Source of the DNA: Desulfosporosinus cupriresistens
GTDB taxonomy: Bacteria; Bacillota; Desulfitobacteriia; Desulfitobacteriales; Desulfitobacteriaceae
Direction: 5' to 3'
Assembly (NCBI RefSeq): GCF_001707885.1
Contig: NZ_MASS01000010.1
Coordinates: 1 to 64,000 of the forward strand
Length of the DNA stretch: 64,000 nt
This document shows positions 63,019 through 64,000 of this stretch, piece by piece. The stretch's first letter is position 1; every line of letters begins with the position of its first letter. A program made the translations under genes and the position numbers. The notes beneath the pieces are model-generated. The model did not search any database and was not told the origin of the DNA. It saw only the letters and a list, made by a program, of their open reading frames with translations.

Positions 63019-64000
63019 TCATTTTTTATGGCAGTCTTCACACACTTTCATGCCATCCATTCTTTTTAAATCTGTTGATACAGTCGTTTGAAGACTAGTT
63101 CCATCCCCTGCCACTACGGTGGAAGCATTAGCATCTTTAACCGTTGAGCCGTGGGAATAGTGACAGGTAAGACACGTTATTTTATCCGTATTATCCCTAG
63201 CTATCCCTTCAAGAGGCAGAGTAGTCGTTAAGGATTTGTCAGCCGGAGCAATATTTACAGGATGGCGATACATTCCTGGCGTATTATACTGTGACGCGGT
63301 CGGTGCCCCTGGTCCACTCCCGCCAGCGCCAGCAGCAGCAGCAGTATAGTCAGCGTGGCAACCCTGGCAAAGACTTTCGACCCCTGAGATATACACTGGA
63401 GTCTCACCCGAACTTGGATCGTTAGCCTTGGCACCCGCAACCACGTTGACATCGACCGGGGTCAAGGTATTTGGCGCTGTAGGAACAGAAATAGTATTCT
63501 TTAACATCCGGTAATTACCGGTAGCGTGCCCACTGTGACAAGAAGTACAACCCATGGTCTGGCTGGCGTTCATCCCACCGGGTGCTGCTACAGCCGTAGT
63601 CTCATCGAAGATATGGGCAGACGTAGTAGAATCACCATTCCAAACATCCCCATCAACTCCATTATGCCCAAACGCTCCACCTAAAGAACGCGCAATACCA
63701 TCCACTGTCTTAGTATAACCATTGACCACATCATATTTGGAATTTGTTAATCCCTCATGGCAAGTAAGACATAAGGCCGAAGCCGTCGGTACATTAAGGA
63801 GTTGAGCCGTTTCCCCATTATGAGTGATATGACAGGTCTTACAAAGATTAGTATTACTCATATAGTTGTCATGGACATTTATATCTGGAGGAAAGACATT
63901 AACGGGCCTGCTGAAAGGACTATCGGTAGTTGTCGTACCGACGGTCTCTTTGCTCCTGAGATGGTAAATGACGTTGGTATAATTCGCGACTGCGCTATCA
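63019..64000 (-). CDS. multiheme cytochrome c, partial at window edge
   Basis: The reading frame stays open to the right end, so the true start lies outside the window; an internal ATG at 63861 is not the start. The visible 327 residues hold six CxxCH sites (CKTCH, CLTCH, CTSCH, CQGCH, CLTCH, CEDCH), with Thr/Asn/Gly-rich spacers and an Ala/Gly-rich stretch near 63320. It ends EDCHKK. It belongs to the same type of surface or periplasm-equivalent cytochromes as the next gene, 64 bases downstream, so the two are probably co-transcribed. Confidence 0.88.
   Translation of the reverse strand, partial: DSAVANYTNVIYHLRSKETVGTTTTDSPFSRPVNVFPPDINVHDNYMSNTNLCKTCHITHNGETAQLLNVPTASALCLTCHEGLTNSKYDVVNGYTKTVDGIARSLGGAFGHNGVDGDVWNGDSTTSAHIFDETTAVAAPGGMNASQTMGCTSCHSGHATGNYRMLKNTISVPTAPNTLTPVDVNVVAGAKANDPSSGETPVYISGVESLCQGCHADYTAAAAGAGGSGPGAPTASQYNTPGMYRHPVNIAPADKSLTTTLPLEGIARDNTDKITCLTCHYSHGSTVKDANASTVVAGDGTSLQTTVSTDLKRMDGMKVCEDCHKK

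Overview
The window looks like a chromosomal segment of an anaerobic, spore-forming Firmicute of the Desulfosporosinus/Desulfitobacterium type (Peptococcaceae). The evidence is the gene content: a siroheme-based heme pathway, ResB/ResC cytochrome c assembly, large multiheme cytochromes c, CotF-like and DUF3231 spore proteins, a Spo0E phosphatase, a selD/yedF selenium cluster, and a double-cubane-type dehydratase with its activase. Ribosome binding sites are strong (GGAGG type) and GTG/TTG starts are common. I see no tRNA, rRNA, CRISPR array or intact insertion sequence.

Layout. 1-12.6 kb is accessory DNA: a VbhA-like antitoxin with a frameshifted Fic toxin, an SGNH esterase, an OPT transporter, two tandem DUF3231 genes, a DUF4405 membrane protein, an XRE regulator with a partly deleted duplicate, Spo0E, YmaF, and a decaying phage lysis relic (papain-like protease, broken holin, DUF1906 glycosidase-like protein). 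12.6-24.4 kb is sparse DNA with small or unknown genes, an orphan rpoA with a CTG start, an orphan adk and a LysR regulator. This stretch holds the most unusual feature: four copies of a direct-repeat promoter of PhoB/PhoP type. Each drives a short leftward transcript; three encode 27-28 residue membrane peptides, and three carry a conserved 3' hairpin before the terminator. 24.4-29.9 kb has a c-di-AMP riboswitch with an NlpC/P60 hydrolase, a CPA1 antiporter, small proteins, a GntR regulator, rubredoxin and an IscA-type protein.

30-35.3 kb is the selenium/sulfur cluster (DUF3343, yedF, selD, a divergent class V desulfurase) followed by the dehydratase and activase. 35.8-47.4 kb is mixed housekeeping DNA: core MetE-like enzyme, DUF1385 protein, an orphan PAS histidine kinase, carbonic anhydrase, a flavodoxin-like protein, a polyprenyl synthase facing a YtpB-like terpene synthase, two small CotF-type proteins, TatA and a ClpP-fold membrane-type protease.

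47.6-60.2 kb is one leftward gene train, in transcription order: resB, ccsA (frameshifted at an A8 run), a precorrin-2 dehydrogenase, hemA, hemC, a cobA-hemD fusion, ahbC, hemB, ahbD, a fused ahbA-ahbB, hemL and a small diheme cytochrome. It covers glutamyl-tRNA to siroheme to heme b through the Ahb route, plus machinery that attaches heme to exported cytochromes. Upstream lie a TetR regulator and two multiheme cytochromes, the second running off the right edge. These cytochromes are the probable consumers of the heme.
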